This document shows positions 38,124 through 47,462 of a stretch of DNA of 64,000 bases, piece after piece (position 1 is the first letter of the stretch; each line of letters starts with the position of its first letter). The stretch spans positions 1,426,001 to 1,490,000 of the forward strand of contig NZ_CP154262.1 of the NCBI RefSeq assembly GCF_039529835.1, given 5' to 3'. The translations under genes were made by a program, and so were the position numbers. A model generated the notes under the pieces. It did not search any database. It saw nothing but the letters and a program-made list of their open reading frames with translations, and had not been told where the DNA came from. This DNA comes from Arthrobacter sp. TMP15 (lineage in GTDB: Bacteria > Actinomycetota > Actinomycetes > Actinomycetales > Micrococcaceae).

Positions 38124-39902
38124 ATGGACAATTCTAGTTCTCAGCTGTTGCCGGTGGCGCCGCCATCAATTCATGGCCATGACCCTGTGCGTTGTTTGGG
38201 AAGCGGGGCTCAGGGGCAGGTTTGGCTCTTGTCACCTTACGATGGTTCAGCAACCGTGGCGGGAAAGTTTTTCCGTGTTCCGTCGGTGACCCTTGATGAC
38301 GACATGAACGGCACCACAGTTCGTCATAATGAAAGCCAGGTCACACATGAGTGGCGTGTGTTGACGCAATTTCAGCACGAGCACCTCATTCCCGTGCGTG
38401 GACTTGTAAGGGATTCAGCTGGATCGTTGGTGCTGCTGATGGAGTACGCCGAGGGCGGCTCTCTGGCACAGATAGTCGGCGCCAGAGGTCCGCTGACTGT
38501 TGGGGAAGCAGTCACAGTGCTAACACCCATTGGCCAAGTGTTGGCATTTTTGCACGACAGGGGAGCCGTTCATGGCGATGTGTCTCCGGGGAACGTTTTG
38601 CTCAGTGCCGTGGGTAAACCGTTTCTTTCAGATTTTGGTTTTGGCACGTTGGTTGGGCAAGGTGCGGGCAGTGTGGGCGGAACGCAGGGCTTTTATCACC
38701 CAGGAGAAACCGAACGCAATGAGAGCACTGATGTTTTTGCTTTGGCCGCTGTGGGCTGGTTCATTTTGACCGGACGGCCCCCGCCGCCAACCAGGGACAG
38801 GATGCCACTGTCCACTTTTGTCCAGAATGTCCCGAACGAGCTAGTGGCAGCTTTAGAAGCCGGCCTCAATGAAGAGTCCGGTCTGCGCCCAACCGCCGCC
38901 GCCTTTGCCCAGGCTGTCTTTCGCAGTGCCAGGCCGGAAGCGGTAGCGCTGGGCCATGCCGTCCATCCGAGTGTGCTGCCGAAACTACTGACACGCAGGG
39001 ATCTGAAAGTCCGTAGAGGTAAAGGGACCAAACTAAGCCCACCACACCTGGACAATATGTTGTTGCACCTGCCCGGGCAGAGAAGGGTTCGCGCTCGGTG
39101 GTGGCACCGGCATGTGCTTCCTCGAACGGGAGCGGCACAGGCCTTAAGGAGTCGTCCTCGAGTGGCTTTCCCAGGGCATCGGGCACAGCGTCTAGGGGTT
39201 TTGTGGGGCAGTGATGTCAGCGCAGATAACTTGGACAAATCAGGTCCATCAGGAAGACAACGTGTCCTGGTGGCTGTTATAGCAATGGCGCTCGTGATGT
39301 CCTTGGCAAGTATTTTTTACTTCAGCGGCGGGCTGGCGGGATTTTTCGCGCAAGGGCTTGGCGGCGGAACTGGTGTCCCCTCAAGCGCCGCGGTGGCAAT
39401 GGTAGATGAGGATATGGACCACGAAGCTTCGGTGACTTGGATGGCTGCTTTACCGCAGGAAATTCAGCAGGGGATCACTTCACAAGATCCTTTGAGAGCC
39501 CTATCTGCACTGGCATGGGTTCGTTCCTACGCGTTGTCCAGCGCCGATCAAGCATTGGTGGCGAAGATTAATGCACCAGGAACACCCTCGCTTGCAGCAG
39601 ACAGCAAAATTGTAGCCAAGCTCAATGAGACGGGTCATACCCTGAGTGGTTTTGAAACCAGCATCTCCGAAGCAAACGTAGATTTCGGGGCTTCGCTGGG
39701 CAGCGCAGGCGGGGCAGCGTTTGCTAAAGAACAAGCGATCGTGCACGCACAAGTCGCTACCAGCGCCTTTGGTGAATTAGACGAAGGTGGGATGCTCGTC
39801 CATCAGCAAACAACAGAGCACAGCCAAGAGCTCGATATTGTTTTGGTGCGGATTGGTTCGCGGTGGAGAATTCAGAATATTCTCGAAAGCAGCTCACAGT
39901 AG
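38124..39902 (+). CDS. Membrane-anchored Ser/Thr protein kinase
   Basis: 592 residues. The kinase domain (about 15-270) has the glycine loop LGSGAQGQVWLL, the ATP lysine in VAGKFF, HGDVSPGNVLL as catalytic loop and DFGFG. The D and N of the catalytic loop are present but the usual HRD arginine is Gly, so it is a non-RD kinase. A basic juxtamembrane region follows, with one membrane segment at about 378-400. The external domain of about 190 residues is not recognised and is not a PASTA array. Substrate and signal are unknown. Confidence 0.85.
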   Translation: MDNSSSQLLPVAPPSIHGHDPVRCLGSGAQGQVWLLSPYDGSATVAGKFFRVPSVTLDDDMNGTTVRHNESQVTHEWRVLTQFQHEHLIPVRGLVRDSAGSLVLLMEYAEGGSLAQIVGARGPLTVGEAVTVLTPIGQVLAFLHDRGAVHGDVSPGNVLLSAVGKPFLSDFGFGTLVGQGAGSVGGTQGFYHPGETERNESTDVFALAAVGWFILTGRPPPPTRDRMPLSTFVQNVPNELVAALEAGLNEESGLRPTAAAFAQAVFRSARPEAVALGHAVHPSVLPKLLTRRDLKVRRGKGTKLSPPHLDNMLLHLPGQRRVRARWWHRHVLPRTGAAQALRSRPRVAFPGHRAQRLGVLWGSDVSADNLDKSGPSGRQRVLVAVIAMALVMSLASIFYFSGGLAGFFAQGLGGGTGVPSSAAVAMVDEDMDHEASVTWMAALPQEIQQGITSQDPLRALSALAWVRSYALSSADQALVAKINAPGTPSLAADSKIVAKLNETGHTLSGFETSISEANVDFGASLGSAGGAAFAKEQAIVHAQVATSAFGELDEGGMLVHQQTTEHSQELDIVLVRIGSRWRIQNILESSSQ

Positions 39903-39920
39903 CGGGATTGGGCCGGACGT

Positions 39921-39964
39921 AAAAACACCAGGTGGGCCCGCTTTGGCAGCCCCACCTGGTGTTT
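39921..39964. terminator. Bidirectional terminator between kinase and osmC
   Basis: AAACACCAGGTGGG and CCCACCTGGTGTTT form a perfect 14-bp stem. An A-run on the left gives a T-run on the minus strand for the osmC gene, so termination should be best in that direction. Confidence 0.85.
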
Positions 39965-39977
39965 GGAACGGGAGGGA

Positions 39978-40406
39978 CTAAGCCTCCAGTGTTGCCTCGA
40001 GCGTGATCTTGACGCCACCCAACGCTGCTGAGACCGGGCAACCGGACTTGGCTGCATTGGCAATCTTCTCGAACTCTTCCTGGCTAATGCCGGGGATCTT
40101 TGCAGCCAGAGTCAGATGGCTACCGGTAATGCCAGTGCCTGCTTGGAAAGAGACTGCCGCGCTGGTGTTCACATACTCGGCGGCATGACCGGCGGTGCTG
40201 AGTTCATTTGAAAACGCCATGGCAAAGCATGACGAATGGGCTGCAGCGATCAGTTCTTCCGGGCTGGTTTTGCCTTCGGAAGCCTCTGTGCGGGCCTTCC
40301 ATGTGATATCAAAGGTGCCCAGTTCCGAGCTGTCCAAAGTGACCTGTCCGGCGCCGGTGGGAAGGTCGCCGACCCAGCCTGCGTGGGCGTTACGAGTTGT
40401 AGCCAT
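39978..40406 (-). CDS. OsmC family peroxiredoxin
   Basis: 142 residues. The two redox cysteines are in AAAHSSCFAMAFS and KSGCPVSAAL, separated as in OsmC, with SPEELIAAAH between strands. OsmC proteins reduce organic hydroperoxides using lipoylated or thiol partners. TAGGAG sits 5 nt before ATG 40406, which is preferred over GTG 40412. It is flanked by terminators and appears monocistronic. Ohr is the close alternative. Confidence 0.88.
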   Translation of the reverse strand: MATTRNAHAGWVGDLPTGAGQVTLDSSELGTFDITWKARTEASEGKTSPEELIAAAHSSCFAMAFSNELSTAGHAAEYVNTSAAVSFQAGTGITGSHLTLAAKIPGISQEEFEKIANAAKSGCPVSAALGGVKITLEATLEA

Positions 40407-40504
40407 GTTCACTCCTATGAATCGTAATGAAGGATAAATCCTGATGCACGGTAAAACTCACAAGTGCAACCTCAACCAGCCTATGCCTTAAAGAAGAAAA
40501 GACA

Positions 40505-40552
40505 CTTTCATCTCCGGGAAAGAGGAAATAATTCACATCCCGGAAATGAAAG
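40505..40552 (-). terminator. Terminator downstream of the small membrane protein gene
   Basis: CTTTCATCTCCGGGA pairs with TCCCGGAAATGAAAG except for one wobble. On the minus strand the pyrimidine-rich TCTTTTCTTCTTT follows. Confidence 0.75.
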
Positions 40553-40596
40553 CGCCCTTAGTGCTGCTAGATCCTGCTAGCGCGGGTTGAAATAGT

Positions 40597-40947
40597 CTAA
40601 ACCCAGAAAACAGCCACAGCGATGTTGATCAAGGCCATACCGCCAACTGCATGGGCAAGACCCTTGGGTACCCCTTGGTTGTTCTTGGCCTTCCGGCGCC
40701 CAATGAATGCGGCAATAACAACCACGAGTGCGATGATCAACTTCACACCGATCTTAAAATTGTTAATCCCGCCATCGCCCATTTCTGCAAGACCAACCAA
40801 CAGTAGCCCCGTGATGAGCTGAGTCAGCGCACCAATCCACTGCCACTGCGTCACTGTGGGTGTTTTAAACGCGGCGAGCCAGCCGCCCACGATCGCGGCT
40901 GCGCCAAGGATATGTAGAAAAACAAGCACTAAACGTAAAAGGTCCAT
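40597..40947 (-). CDS. Small four-helix membrane protein, unknown
   Basis: 116 residues with four hydrophobic helices (about 3-25, 38-53, 65-83 and 98-115). A polar loop GRRKAKNNQGVPKG lies between the third and fourth. The LHILGAAAIVGGWLAAF start resembles small integral membrane proteins that are widespread in actinobacteria, but no function is assigned. No partner gene is adjacent; terminators lie on both sides. Confidence 0.75.
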   Translation of the reverse strand: MDLLRLVLVFLHILGAAAIVGGWLAAFKTPTVTQWQWIGALTQLITGLLLVGLAEMGDGGINNFKIGVKLIIALVVVIAAFIGRRKAKNNQGVPKGLAHAVGGMALINIAVAVFWV

Positions 40948-41047
40948 GGCACTAGCTTAAACAACTTGGTGACACAGTGTCTATTGAGGCTGGCCTTATA
41001 CCAACTTTACGCTGGTGCACTCCCAGAGAGCTCCTCCTGACACAGCA

Positions 41048-41089
41048 ACGGCGGCTGGAGACTGGCTCTGCCAAGTTTCCAGCCGCCGT
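41048..41089 (-). terminator. Stem-loop downstream of sucB
   Basis: ACGGCGGCTGGAGAC pairs with GTTTCCAGCCGCCGT with one wobble, 33 bases beyond the sucB stop. There is no T-run, so termination efficiency is uncertain. Confidence 0.6.
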
Positions 41090-41121
41090 CGAGCATTCAC
41101 TGTAAAAGTGAGGCGCGGAGA

Positions 41122-42885
41122 TTACATCCCCAAATCGGCCTCAAATGCGCCGGTTTCCAACCGAGCCTTCAACGTCTGCAGGAATCGGCCCGCATCGGCG
41201 CCGTCCACCAAACGGTGGTCGTACGTCAGACACAGGTACATCATGTGGCGGATAGCGATGGTGTCATCTCCATCCGCGTCCGCAACAACCATTGCCCGCT
41301 TCACGATCGCGCCTGTGCCCAAGATTGCAACGTTGGGCTGATTGATGATCGGAGTGTCAAACAGTGCGCCAACACTTCCGATATTCGTGATGGAGAATGT
41401 TCCGCCGGACAGCTCGTCCGGGCCGATCTTGCCGCTGCGGGTACGTGCAGCAACGTCAGCAATTTTTCCAGCCAGGCCGGCCAAATTCAGGTCTCCCGCA
41501 TTGGAGATGACAGGAACTAGCAGTCCCTTGTCGGTGTCAACAGCAATCGCCAGGTGCTCGGCGTTGTGGTAAGTGATTTCCTGAGTTTGCTCGTTGTACT
41601 CACCGTTAACCTTGGGGTGAGACTTTAGCGCCTCGGTCACTGCCTTGGCTATGAACGGCAGGAACGTTAGCTTGGTGCCGTTGGTGGCCTGGAAGTCACC
41701 CTTGGCCTGGTTCCGCAGTTTGACGATGCGTGTCATATCAATTTCATGCACCTGCGTGAGCTGAGTGGAAGCCTCCAGCGATTCGCGCATGCGCCGAGCA
41801 ATAACCTGGCGAATACGAGGTGCCTTGACAGTAGTGCCACGCAGTGACGACGGCACAACCGCGGGAGCAGCCTTGGCCGTAGAAGTTGCAGCAGGGCCGG
41901 CCGTGTCTGGCGCAGCGGCAGCCTTGGCGGCCTCTGCAGCGGCAACAACGTCCTGTTTGCGGATGCGTCCCCCTACTCCTGAGCCGGTGACGGTTGAGAT
42001 GTCTACACCCTGCTGGTTTGCGAGCTTGCGAACCAGCGGAGTTACGTAGCTGGATTCAGTACCTGCCGCGGGAGCTGATGCCTGTTCAGCAGGTTCAGCT
42101 GGTTTGGCCGCCGGAGCGGGTTCAGTTGCCGCTTTCGGGGCAGGTTCCGGGGCAGGGGAGGCTGCGGGCACAGATGGCTCTGGTGCGGCTTCAGGTGTTG
42201 GTGCAGCTGCCGGAGCCGCCGCGGGGGCGGCTGTAGGTGCAGGAGCAGCTGCAGGCGCGCCTGCATCAGCGGAACCAATCAAGGCAAGTACCCCGCCAAC
42301 TTCAGCGGTCTCATCTTCAGGCACGCGGATTTCAAGCAAAACACCAGCCACGGGGGAGGGGATCTCGGTGTCAACCTTGTCGGTGGAGACCTCCAGAAGA
42401 GGCTCATCAACTTCAATGGTGTCGCCAACAGCTTTCAACCAGCGAGTGACCGTACCCTCTGTCACTGACTCACCCAAAGCCGGCAGAATCAATTCGTGCG
42501 CATCGCCGGCCGGTGCCGCAGCGGGAGCCGAAGTTTCCTCAGCGGCAGGCGCTTCAGCCGGTGCCTCTGAGGCTGTCTCTGCGGGGGCCTCTGCGGGAGT
42601 TTCGGCTGTGGACTCGGCAGCTGCGGGAGCATCGGCTGAGGAGGACTCGCCGGAACCAATGCGGGCAAGAGCTGCACCCACTTCGGCTGTTTCGTCCTCT
42701 GGTACGAGGATTTCTTCTAGAATGCCGGCGAAGGGTGACGGGATCTCGGTGTCAACCTTGTCGGTGGAAACTTCCAGTAAAGGCTCGTCAACTTCAACGC
42801 GGTCCCCGACCTGCTTGAGCCAACGCGTGACGGTACCTTCGGTGACGCTTTCACCCAAGGCGGGCAAGTTCACGGATTCAGACAT
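41122..42885 (-). CDS. sucB: Dihydrolipoamide acyltransferase E2 component (2-oxoglutarate dehydrogenase type, SucB)
   Basis: 587 residues. Two lipoyl domains (about 3-75 and 127-200) each contain the lipoyl-lysine motif [13 protein letters not shown]. They are joined by Ala/Pro/Glu-rich linkers. A peripheral-subunit-binding domain ([16 protein letters not shown]) and the catalytic acyltransferase domain follow, ending with the active-site [14 protein letters not shown]. It transfers the acyl group to CoA. LipB/LipA make its cofactor and Lpd is encoded just upstream. ATG 42885 is chosen over 42933 because the lipoyl domain begins there. Confidence 0.92.
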   Translation of the reverse strand: MSESVNLPALGESVTEGTVTRWLKQVGDRVEVDEPLLEVSTDKVDTEIPSPFAGILEEILVPEDETAEVGAALARIGSGESSSADAPAAAESTAETPAEAPAETASEAPAEAPAAEETSAPAAAPAGDAHELILPALGESVTEGTVTRWLKAVGDTIEVDEPLLEVSTDKVDTEIPSPVAGVLLEIRVPEDETAEVGGVLALIGSADAGAPAAAPAPTAAPAAAPAAAPTPEAAPEPSVPAASPAPEPAPKAATEPAPAAKPAEPAEQASAPAAGTESSYVTPLVRKLANQQGVDISTVTGSGVGGRIRKQDVVAAAEAAKAAAAPDTAGPAATSTAKAAPAVVPSSLRGTTVKAPRIRQVIARRMRESLEASTQLTQVHEIDMTRIVKLRNQAKGDFQATNGTKLTFLPFIAKAVTEALKSHPKVNGEYNEQTQEITYHNAEHLAIAVDTDKGLLVPVISNAGDLNLAGLAGKIADVAARTRSGKIGPDELSGGTFSITNIGSVGALFDTPIINQPNVAILGTGAIVKRAMVVADADGDDTIAIRHMMYLCLTYDHRLVDGADAGRFLQTLKARLETGAFEADLGM

Positions 42886-42976
42886 TTCGTCCCCGTTCTC
42901 CTTCTTATGCGGTGCATTTAATTGATGGTGCATACTGGTGCATCGCTGCGAAATTCTTGAATTATGTATTAATTAC

Positions 42977-43021
42977 AGTTTAGTGCACCCAGCGCTGGCG
43001 CAGGGTGCACTAAACTTTTTT
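42977..43021 (-). terminator. Hairpin between lpd and sucB
   Basis: AGTTTAGTGCACCC and GGGTGCACTAAACT pair perfectly. A T-run follows on the plus strand and an A-run precedes on the minus strand, a bidirectional form. It probably ends or attenuates lpd transcription before sucB. Confidence 0.7.
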
Positions 43022-43025
43022 GTTA

Positions 43026-44408
43026 CTAACCGTGGAGCGGGCGTCCGGCCAATGCCATTGCTGCTTCTCCGAGGGCTTCGTTCTGTGTGGGGTGGGCGTG
43101 GATGAGCCCCGCAATATCCTCGGGGTAGGCTTCCCAGTTCACGATCAATTGGGCCTCGCCAATCTGCTCACCAATGTGGCTGCCAACCATGTGGACGCCC
43201 ACAACGGGACCGTCCTTTTCACGCACATACTTGATGATTCCGCCGGTACCTAGGATGGCGCTCTTGCCGTTGCCGGCCAGGTTGTATTCGGTGGTTTCAA
43301 CGTTTGCATCGCCAAATTTCTCCTTGGCCTGCTTCTCGTTCAAGCCCACAGAAGCGATCTCCGGATCACAGTAAGTGACCTTGGGGATGTTGATGTCTTC
43401 AACAATCACGGGGTTCATACCCGCGATTTCTTCAGCAACAAAGATGCCCTGCTGGAAGCCGCGGTGTGCCAACTGAATGCCAGGCACGATGTCACCCACT
43501 GCGTAAATGTTCCCGACACCGGTGTGCAAGCGTTCGTTGGTGATCACGAAGCCGCGATCAATTGTGACGCCCGCTTCTTCAAAGCCCATGCCGGATGTGG
43601 ACGGGCCACGACCAACAGCAACGAGCATAATGTCAGCTTCGAACGTTTTCCCATCCACCAGAGTCGCTTTCAGGCCGTCGTTGTTCTGTTCGACTCCCTG
43701 GAAGAAAGTACCGGTATTGAACTTGATCCCGCGTTTGCGGAATGTGCGTTCCAGTACTTTGATGATCGAAGCGTCTTCATTAGGAACCAATGACGCCATT
43801 CCTTCGATGATGGTGACATCCACACCAAAGGATTTCCACACTGAAGCGAATTCCACACCAATAACCCCGCCGCCAAGCACGATGGCGCTCTTAGGCAACT
43901 TCTCCATGGTGAGGGCCTCATCAGAAGTGATGACCTTGCCCCCGATTTCAAGCCCCGGAAGGCTGCGGGAGTAGGAACCCGTGGCTAGAACAATGTTCTT
44001 GCCGGTGTAGTTCACACCGTTAACGGTCACGGTATTGGCGGCCGTGAGCTTGCCCTCACCCTCGATAACGGTGATGCCCTTGCCCTTAATGAGACCCTGC
44101 AAGCCCTTGTATTTGCCGGCAATGATGCCGTCTTTGTACTTATTGACACCGACCAGGTCAATGTCGTTGAGCTGGCTGTTAACACCGATGGATGCACCCT
44201 CGCGGGCGAGGTCGGCTACCTCTGCTGCATGCAATAGGGCCTTTGTGGGGATACAGCCGTTGTGCAGGCAGGTGCCGCCCAACTTGCTTTTCTCCACAAG
44301 CCCAACGGTCATACCCAATTGGACTGCCCGCAGCGCAGTTGCGTAACCGCCGCTGCCACCGCCGAGAACCAAAATATCGAATTCTTGCCCAGCTGCCTGT
44401 TCGGCCAC
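43026..44408 (-). CDS. lpdA: Dihydrolipoyl dehydrogenase
   Basis: 460 residues. The FAD-binding LGGGSGGYATALRA and the redox disulfide GGTCLHNGCIPTKALLH are near the N-terminus. The NAD site GGGVIGVEFAS is at about 180, and the C-terminal active-site His-Glu is in HAHPTQNEALGEA. It re-oxidises dihydrolipoamide on E2 proteins such as SucB. GGGAGCGTCTAC precedes the GTG start. It lies between pepA and sucB, all on the minus strand. Confidence 0.95.
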   Translation of the reverse strand: MAEQAAGQEFDILVLGGGSGGYATALRAVQLGMTVGLVEKSKLGGTCLHNGCIPTKALLHAAEVADLAREGASIGVNSQLNDIDLVGVNKYKDGIIAGKYKGLQGLIKGKGITVIEGEGKLTAANTVTVNGVNYTGKNIVLATGSYSRSLPGLEIGGKVITSDEALTMEKLPKSAIVLGGGVIGVEFASVWKSFGVDVTIIEGMASLVPNEDASIIKVLERTFRKRGIKFNTGTFFQGVEQNNDGLKATLVDGKTFEADIMLVAVGRGPSTSGMGFEEAGVTIDRGFVITNERLHTGVGNIYAVGDIVPGIQLAHRGFQQGIFVAEEIAGMNPVIVEDINIPKVTYCDPEIASVGLNEKQAKEKFGDANVETTEYNLAGNGKSAILGTGGIIKYVREKDGPVVGVHMVGSHIGEQIGEAQLIVNWEAYPEDIAGLIHAHPTQNEALGEAAMALAGRPLHG

Positions 44409-44658
44409 GTAGACGCTCCCTCGCGTTCGGGTGACGCGCTCATTGTAGGCGCGTCATCTCATCATTTATTGAGAGAAGCGGAGCATTCCTGACGGAATGC
44501 GCCACTCCTGTCGGTCAAAGACAAATACTTTCAGCATTTACCTTACGTTAGTTGTTCCATGCAACACCCTTAGCGCTGTCACAGTAAAGCGGAATGTGGT
44601 CATACTCACTGTGGTGCTGATCATGGATTACTAAACAAGCTCAAGACTTATTGAAGTC

Positions 44659-46182
44659 CTAGGCGCTTCGAGCTACAACGTCTTCAACATAAGCAACCAG
44701 GGTGCGCACAGCCATACCCGTGCCTTGCTTGGGGGTGTAACCATAAGGTGAGCCCTCGTTGAAGGCCGGACCGGCAATATCAAGGTGAGCCCACGGGATG
44801 GGTTCCCCATCCTTGCCCTTGCCAACGAATTCCTGCAGGAACACGGCGGCGGTCATCATGCCTCCCATGCGTTCGCCAATGTTTGCCATGTCGGCAACGG
44901 GTGACTCCAGTGTGGGGCGTAGCTCCTCCGGCAACGGCATCGGCCAGATGAGTTCTCCGGCCCTGTCGGCCGCAGCCTTCAGCGCTGCACTAACACCTTC
45001 ATCGCCCATAACTCCGGCTGTACGGTGGCCAAGTGCAACCACTTGAGCACCGGTGAGCGTGGCAACATCGATAATCACGTCGGGGAATTCCGCAGATGCG
45101 GCAACGAGTCCATCGGCCATGACCAAGCGGCCTTCGGCATCTGTGTTCAACACCTCTACCGTCTTGCCACCAAACATTGTCAGCACGTCAGAAGGTCGAA
45201 TGGCGGTGCCGGATGGCATGTTCTCGGCAATGCAGAGCCAGCCAGTGACGTTGACGGGCAGACCCAGGTCGGCAACAGCTAACACCGTGTTAAGAACAGC
45301 TGCGGCGCCTGCCATATCGCATTTCATGGTGACCATACCCGCGCCAGGCTTGATCGAAATTCCACCGCTGTCGAACGTGATGCCCTTGCCTACCAGCGCA
45401 AGGTCTGCAACTGCCCGGTCAGACTTGTATTCGAGCTTGACCATGCGTGGTGGACGCGAAGAGCCTTGTCCCACGCCCATGATGCCGCCGTAACCATCCT
45501 TGAGGAGACGCTTTTCATCTAAAATTGTTACCTTGACGGGCAAGCCCTTTGCCAAGTCCCTGGCAGCATCTGCAAATGTGGACGGGTACAACTTGCTGGG
45601 TGGCTCGTTGACCAGTGTCCGAGTTGCATTGACTGCCTTGGAGACCACGGAAGCGCGCTCAAGAGCTGCTGCCAGTTCCGGGTCCTTGGCAAGTGTGGAG
45701 TGAATCGTGACCTTGGTCACCGGCTCCTGCTTATCCTTGGTGCTTGAATGCAGGCTTGCGTATTGGTAGGCACCCAGTGCGGCACCCTCGGCAAGAGCGG
45801 CAACTTGGCTGACCGCCGTCGTCGGTACAGCAAAAAGTACATGTTTGATTCCGGCTAGCTGGCGAACTGTTGCACCTGCCATGCGGCGCAGTGCTTCATC
45901 GGTGACGGTGGAGTTCTTGACGGCGCCAATGCCGGCAAGCACGAGGATCTTTGCGCCAGTTTCATCTAAACCGGGTAGGCGCACAATCTGATCTACAGCC
46001 CCTGTGACACCCAACGCGGGCATGGATGCTTTGAGCGAGGTAATCGCTGCTGCGGAAAGGGGGGAGTCCAAAATTACGGGTCCGTCGGCGCCTTTGCTTA
46101 CGGCTACAACAAGCGCGTCTGCGGAGACCTTTGCCAAGTCGCTGCTGACCACGCGGAAGCTGATGTTTTCTTTAACACTCAC
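44659..46182 (-). CDS. pepA: Leucyl aminopeptidase (M17 family)
   Basis: 507 residues. The N-terminal regulatory domain is followed by the catalytic domain with GKGITFDSGGISIKPGAGM and KCDMAGAAAVL. NTDAEGRLVMADGL carries metal ligands, and AHLDIAGPAFNEGSPYGYTPKQGTGM-type sequence closes the domain. It is a zinc or manganese cytosolic hexamer that cleaves N-terminal residues. The GTG start has only a weak upstream GAGGAC. Transcribed in the same direction as lpd and sucB, with a 250-base gap to lpd holding a small GCATTCC hairpin (44483-44500). Confidence 0.94.
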   Translation of the reverse strand: MSVKENISFRVVSSDLAKVSADALVVAVSKGADGPVILDSPLSAAAITSLKASMPALGVTGAVDQIVRLPGLDETGAKILVLAGIGAVKNSTVTDEALRRMAGATVRQLAGIKHVLFAVPTTAVSQVAALAEGAALGAYQYASLHSSTKDKQEPVTKVTIHSTLAKDPELAAALERASVVSKAVNATRTLVNEPPSKLYPSTFADAARDLAKGLPVKVTILDEKRLLKDGYGGIMGVGQGSSRPPRMVKLEYKSDRAVADLALVGKGITFDSGGISIKPGAGMVTMKCDMAGAAAVLNTVLAVADLGLPVNVTGWLCIAENMPSGTAIRPSDVLTMFGGKTVEVLNTDAEGRLVMADGLVAASAEFPDVIIDVATLTGAQVVALGHRTAGVMGDEGVSAALKAAADRAGELIWPMPLPEELRPTLESPVADMANIGERMGGMMTAAVFLQEFVGKGKDGEPIPWAHLDIAGPAFNEGSPYGYTPKQGTGMAVRTLVAYVEDVVARSA

Positions 46183-46491
46183 TGAAATACTGTCCTCACT
46201 TTGGGGTGTTGATGAACGGGTATCGTATGCTTCGATCGTAGCGCCAACCCGTCACGATTGCCCGCCAAGCCAGGATGGACCCGTGCGAGCAAGGCCGGAA
46301 CTGGGCCACCCGCGAACTCATTCGCGCAGAACTACGCCCAAGTCATGCTGGCGGTGGAAGAAAAATAGTCGTCCGTCTGAGACTCTTTGAGGCTTCGCGC
46401 GCACTAAACAGTGCCTTGGCATGCTCAAGTGGAATGATCGGGACGTTTGTGGTGTTGTGATGGTCAGAGACACAAGCAGCTGAGGAAGATT
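46183..46491. other. Divergent intergenic region between pepA and the PAC2 gene
   Basis: 309 bases with no gene I can support. A 61-codon open frame (46275-46460) has no family features and no ribosome-binding site. Both flanking genes must have promoters here, but no consensus pair stands out. Confidence 0.6.
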
Positions 46492-47457
46492 ATGAATATC
46501 AACGAGTACACACCGTTTCAAGACCCGGAGTCCCTGTATGTCCTCAATGAAGAGCTAATCGCCAACGATGACCTCAAGGGTGCAAACCTCCTGATGTCCT
46601 TCACTGGCTTCTCAGATGCCGGCCAGGTTGTTTCCCAAATCGCCAGCGAGCTTAAGGACCAGTTGAGCGGGGAAGCTCTGGCAATTTTCGATATTGACCA
46701 GCTCATTGATTACCGCTCACGTCGGCCAAGAATAACGTTTACCCAGGACCGTCTAAGTGACTACAAGGCACCGTCGCTGGCGCTTTACCGCATGGTGGAT
46801 GCTTTAGGCACGCCATTCCTATATCTGTGCGGGAACGAACCTGACCTGCAGTGGGAACGGTTCAGCTTGGCTGTCCTGTCCCTTGTGGAGCGTTTTGACG
46901 TGAATCTTGTGGCCTGGGCGCATTCGGTGCCCATGCCTGTCCCGCACAGCAGGCCCATCGGGGCAACTGTGCACGGGAACCGTCCCGACTTGATCGAAGG
47001 GATCTCGGCGTGGAAAGCCACCCTGGAGATTCCGTCGGCGATCGGTCACGTGTTGGAATTTAAACTTGATGCCGTGGGGCGCAATGTTGTGGGGTACGCA
47101 GTTCACGTCCCGCACTACCTTTCCGACGCCGAGTACCCGCCCGCCGCAGTTGCGGGCCTGGAATATCTTGGGGCTGCGGCGTCGCTGATGCTGCCCAGCG
47201 AACGCCTGCGCGAGGCTGGGCGTGCAGTGGAACGGCAAATTACTGAACAGGTTGAAGGTTCCGCCGAGGTTGCCACAGTGGTAAAGAATCTTGAAACGCA
47301 GTACGACGAACATGCAGATGGAAATGCGCCCAGGTCGCTGCTTGCCGGTGACAATGACGAACTACCCGACGCTGATGAACTTGGTGCGGCCGTTGAGGCG
47401 TATCTAGCTAGCCGTGATTCCGGGTCTCTCGGGGGACCTGAAGGTGGCCTAAACTAA
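46492..47457 (+). CDS. PAC2 family protein (proteasome assembly chaperone-like)
   Basis: 321 residues. The PAC2 fold is seen in LLMSFTGFSDAGQVVSQIASEL, FDIDQLIDYRSRRP, PFLYLCGNEPDLQWERF and VGYAVHVPHYL. In eukaryotes PAC2 proteins help assemble proteasomes. Actinobacterial members are common and their role is not settled. TGAGGAAGATT precedes ATG 46492. The C-terminal 60 residues are acidic, ending near the MFS start, so the two genes lie 4 bases apart. Confidence 0.88.
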   Translation: MNINEYTPFQDPESLYVLNEELIANDDLKGANLLMSFTGFSDAGQVVSQIASELKDQLSGEALAIFDIDQLIDYRSRRPRITFTQDRLSDYKAPSLALYRMVDALGTPFLYLCGNEPDLQWERFSLAVLSLVERFDVNLVAWAHSVPMPVPHSRPIGATVHGNRPDLIEGISAWKATLEIPSAIGHVLEFKLDAVGRNVVGYAVHVPHYLSDAEYPPAAVAGLEYLGAAASLMLPSERLREAGRAVERQITEQVEGSAEVATVVKNLETQYDEHADGNAPRSLLAGDNDELPDADELGAAVEAYLASRDSGSLGGPEGGLN

Positions 47458-47462
47458 ACGCG
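47450..47462 (+). promoter_or_regulatory. MFS gene -10-like hexamer overlapping the PAC2 stop
   Basis: TAAACT (47450-47455) overlaps the end of the PAC2 gene, and the GTG start follows after six bases with no Shine-Dalgarno sequence. The MFS gene could be independently transcribed as a leaderless message. Confidence 0.4.

Noticed and set aside
42104-42925. 273-codon plus-strand open frame rich in Ala, Gly and Ser
   Set aside because: It mirrors the Ala/Pro/Glu-rich linkers and repeated lipoyl domains of sucB on the other strand; no ribosome-binding site.
46275-46460. 61-codon open frame between pepA and the PAC2 gene
   Set aside because: No ribosome-binding site, no family resemblance, and the region must hold divergent promoters.
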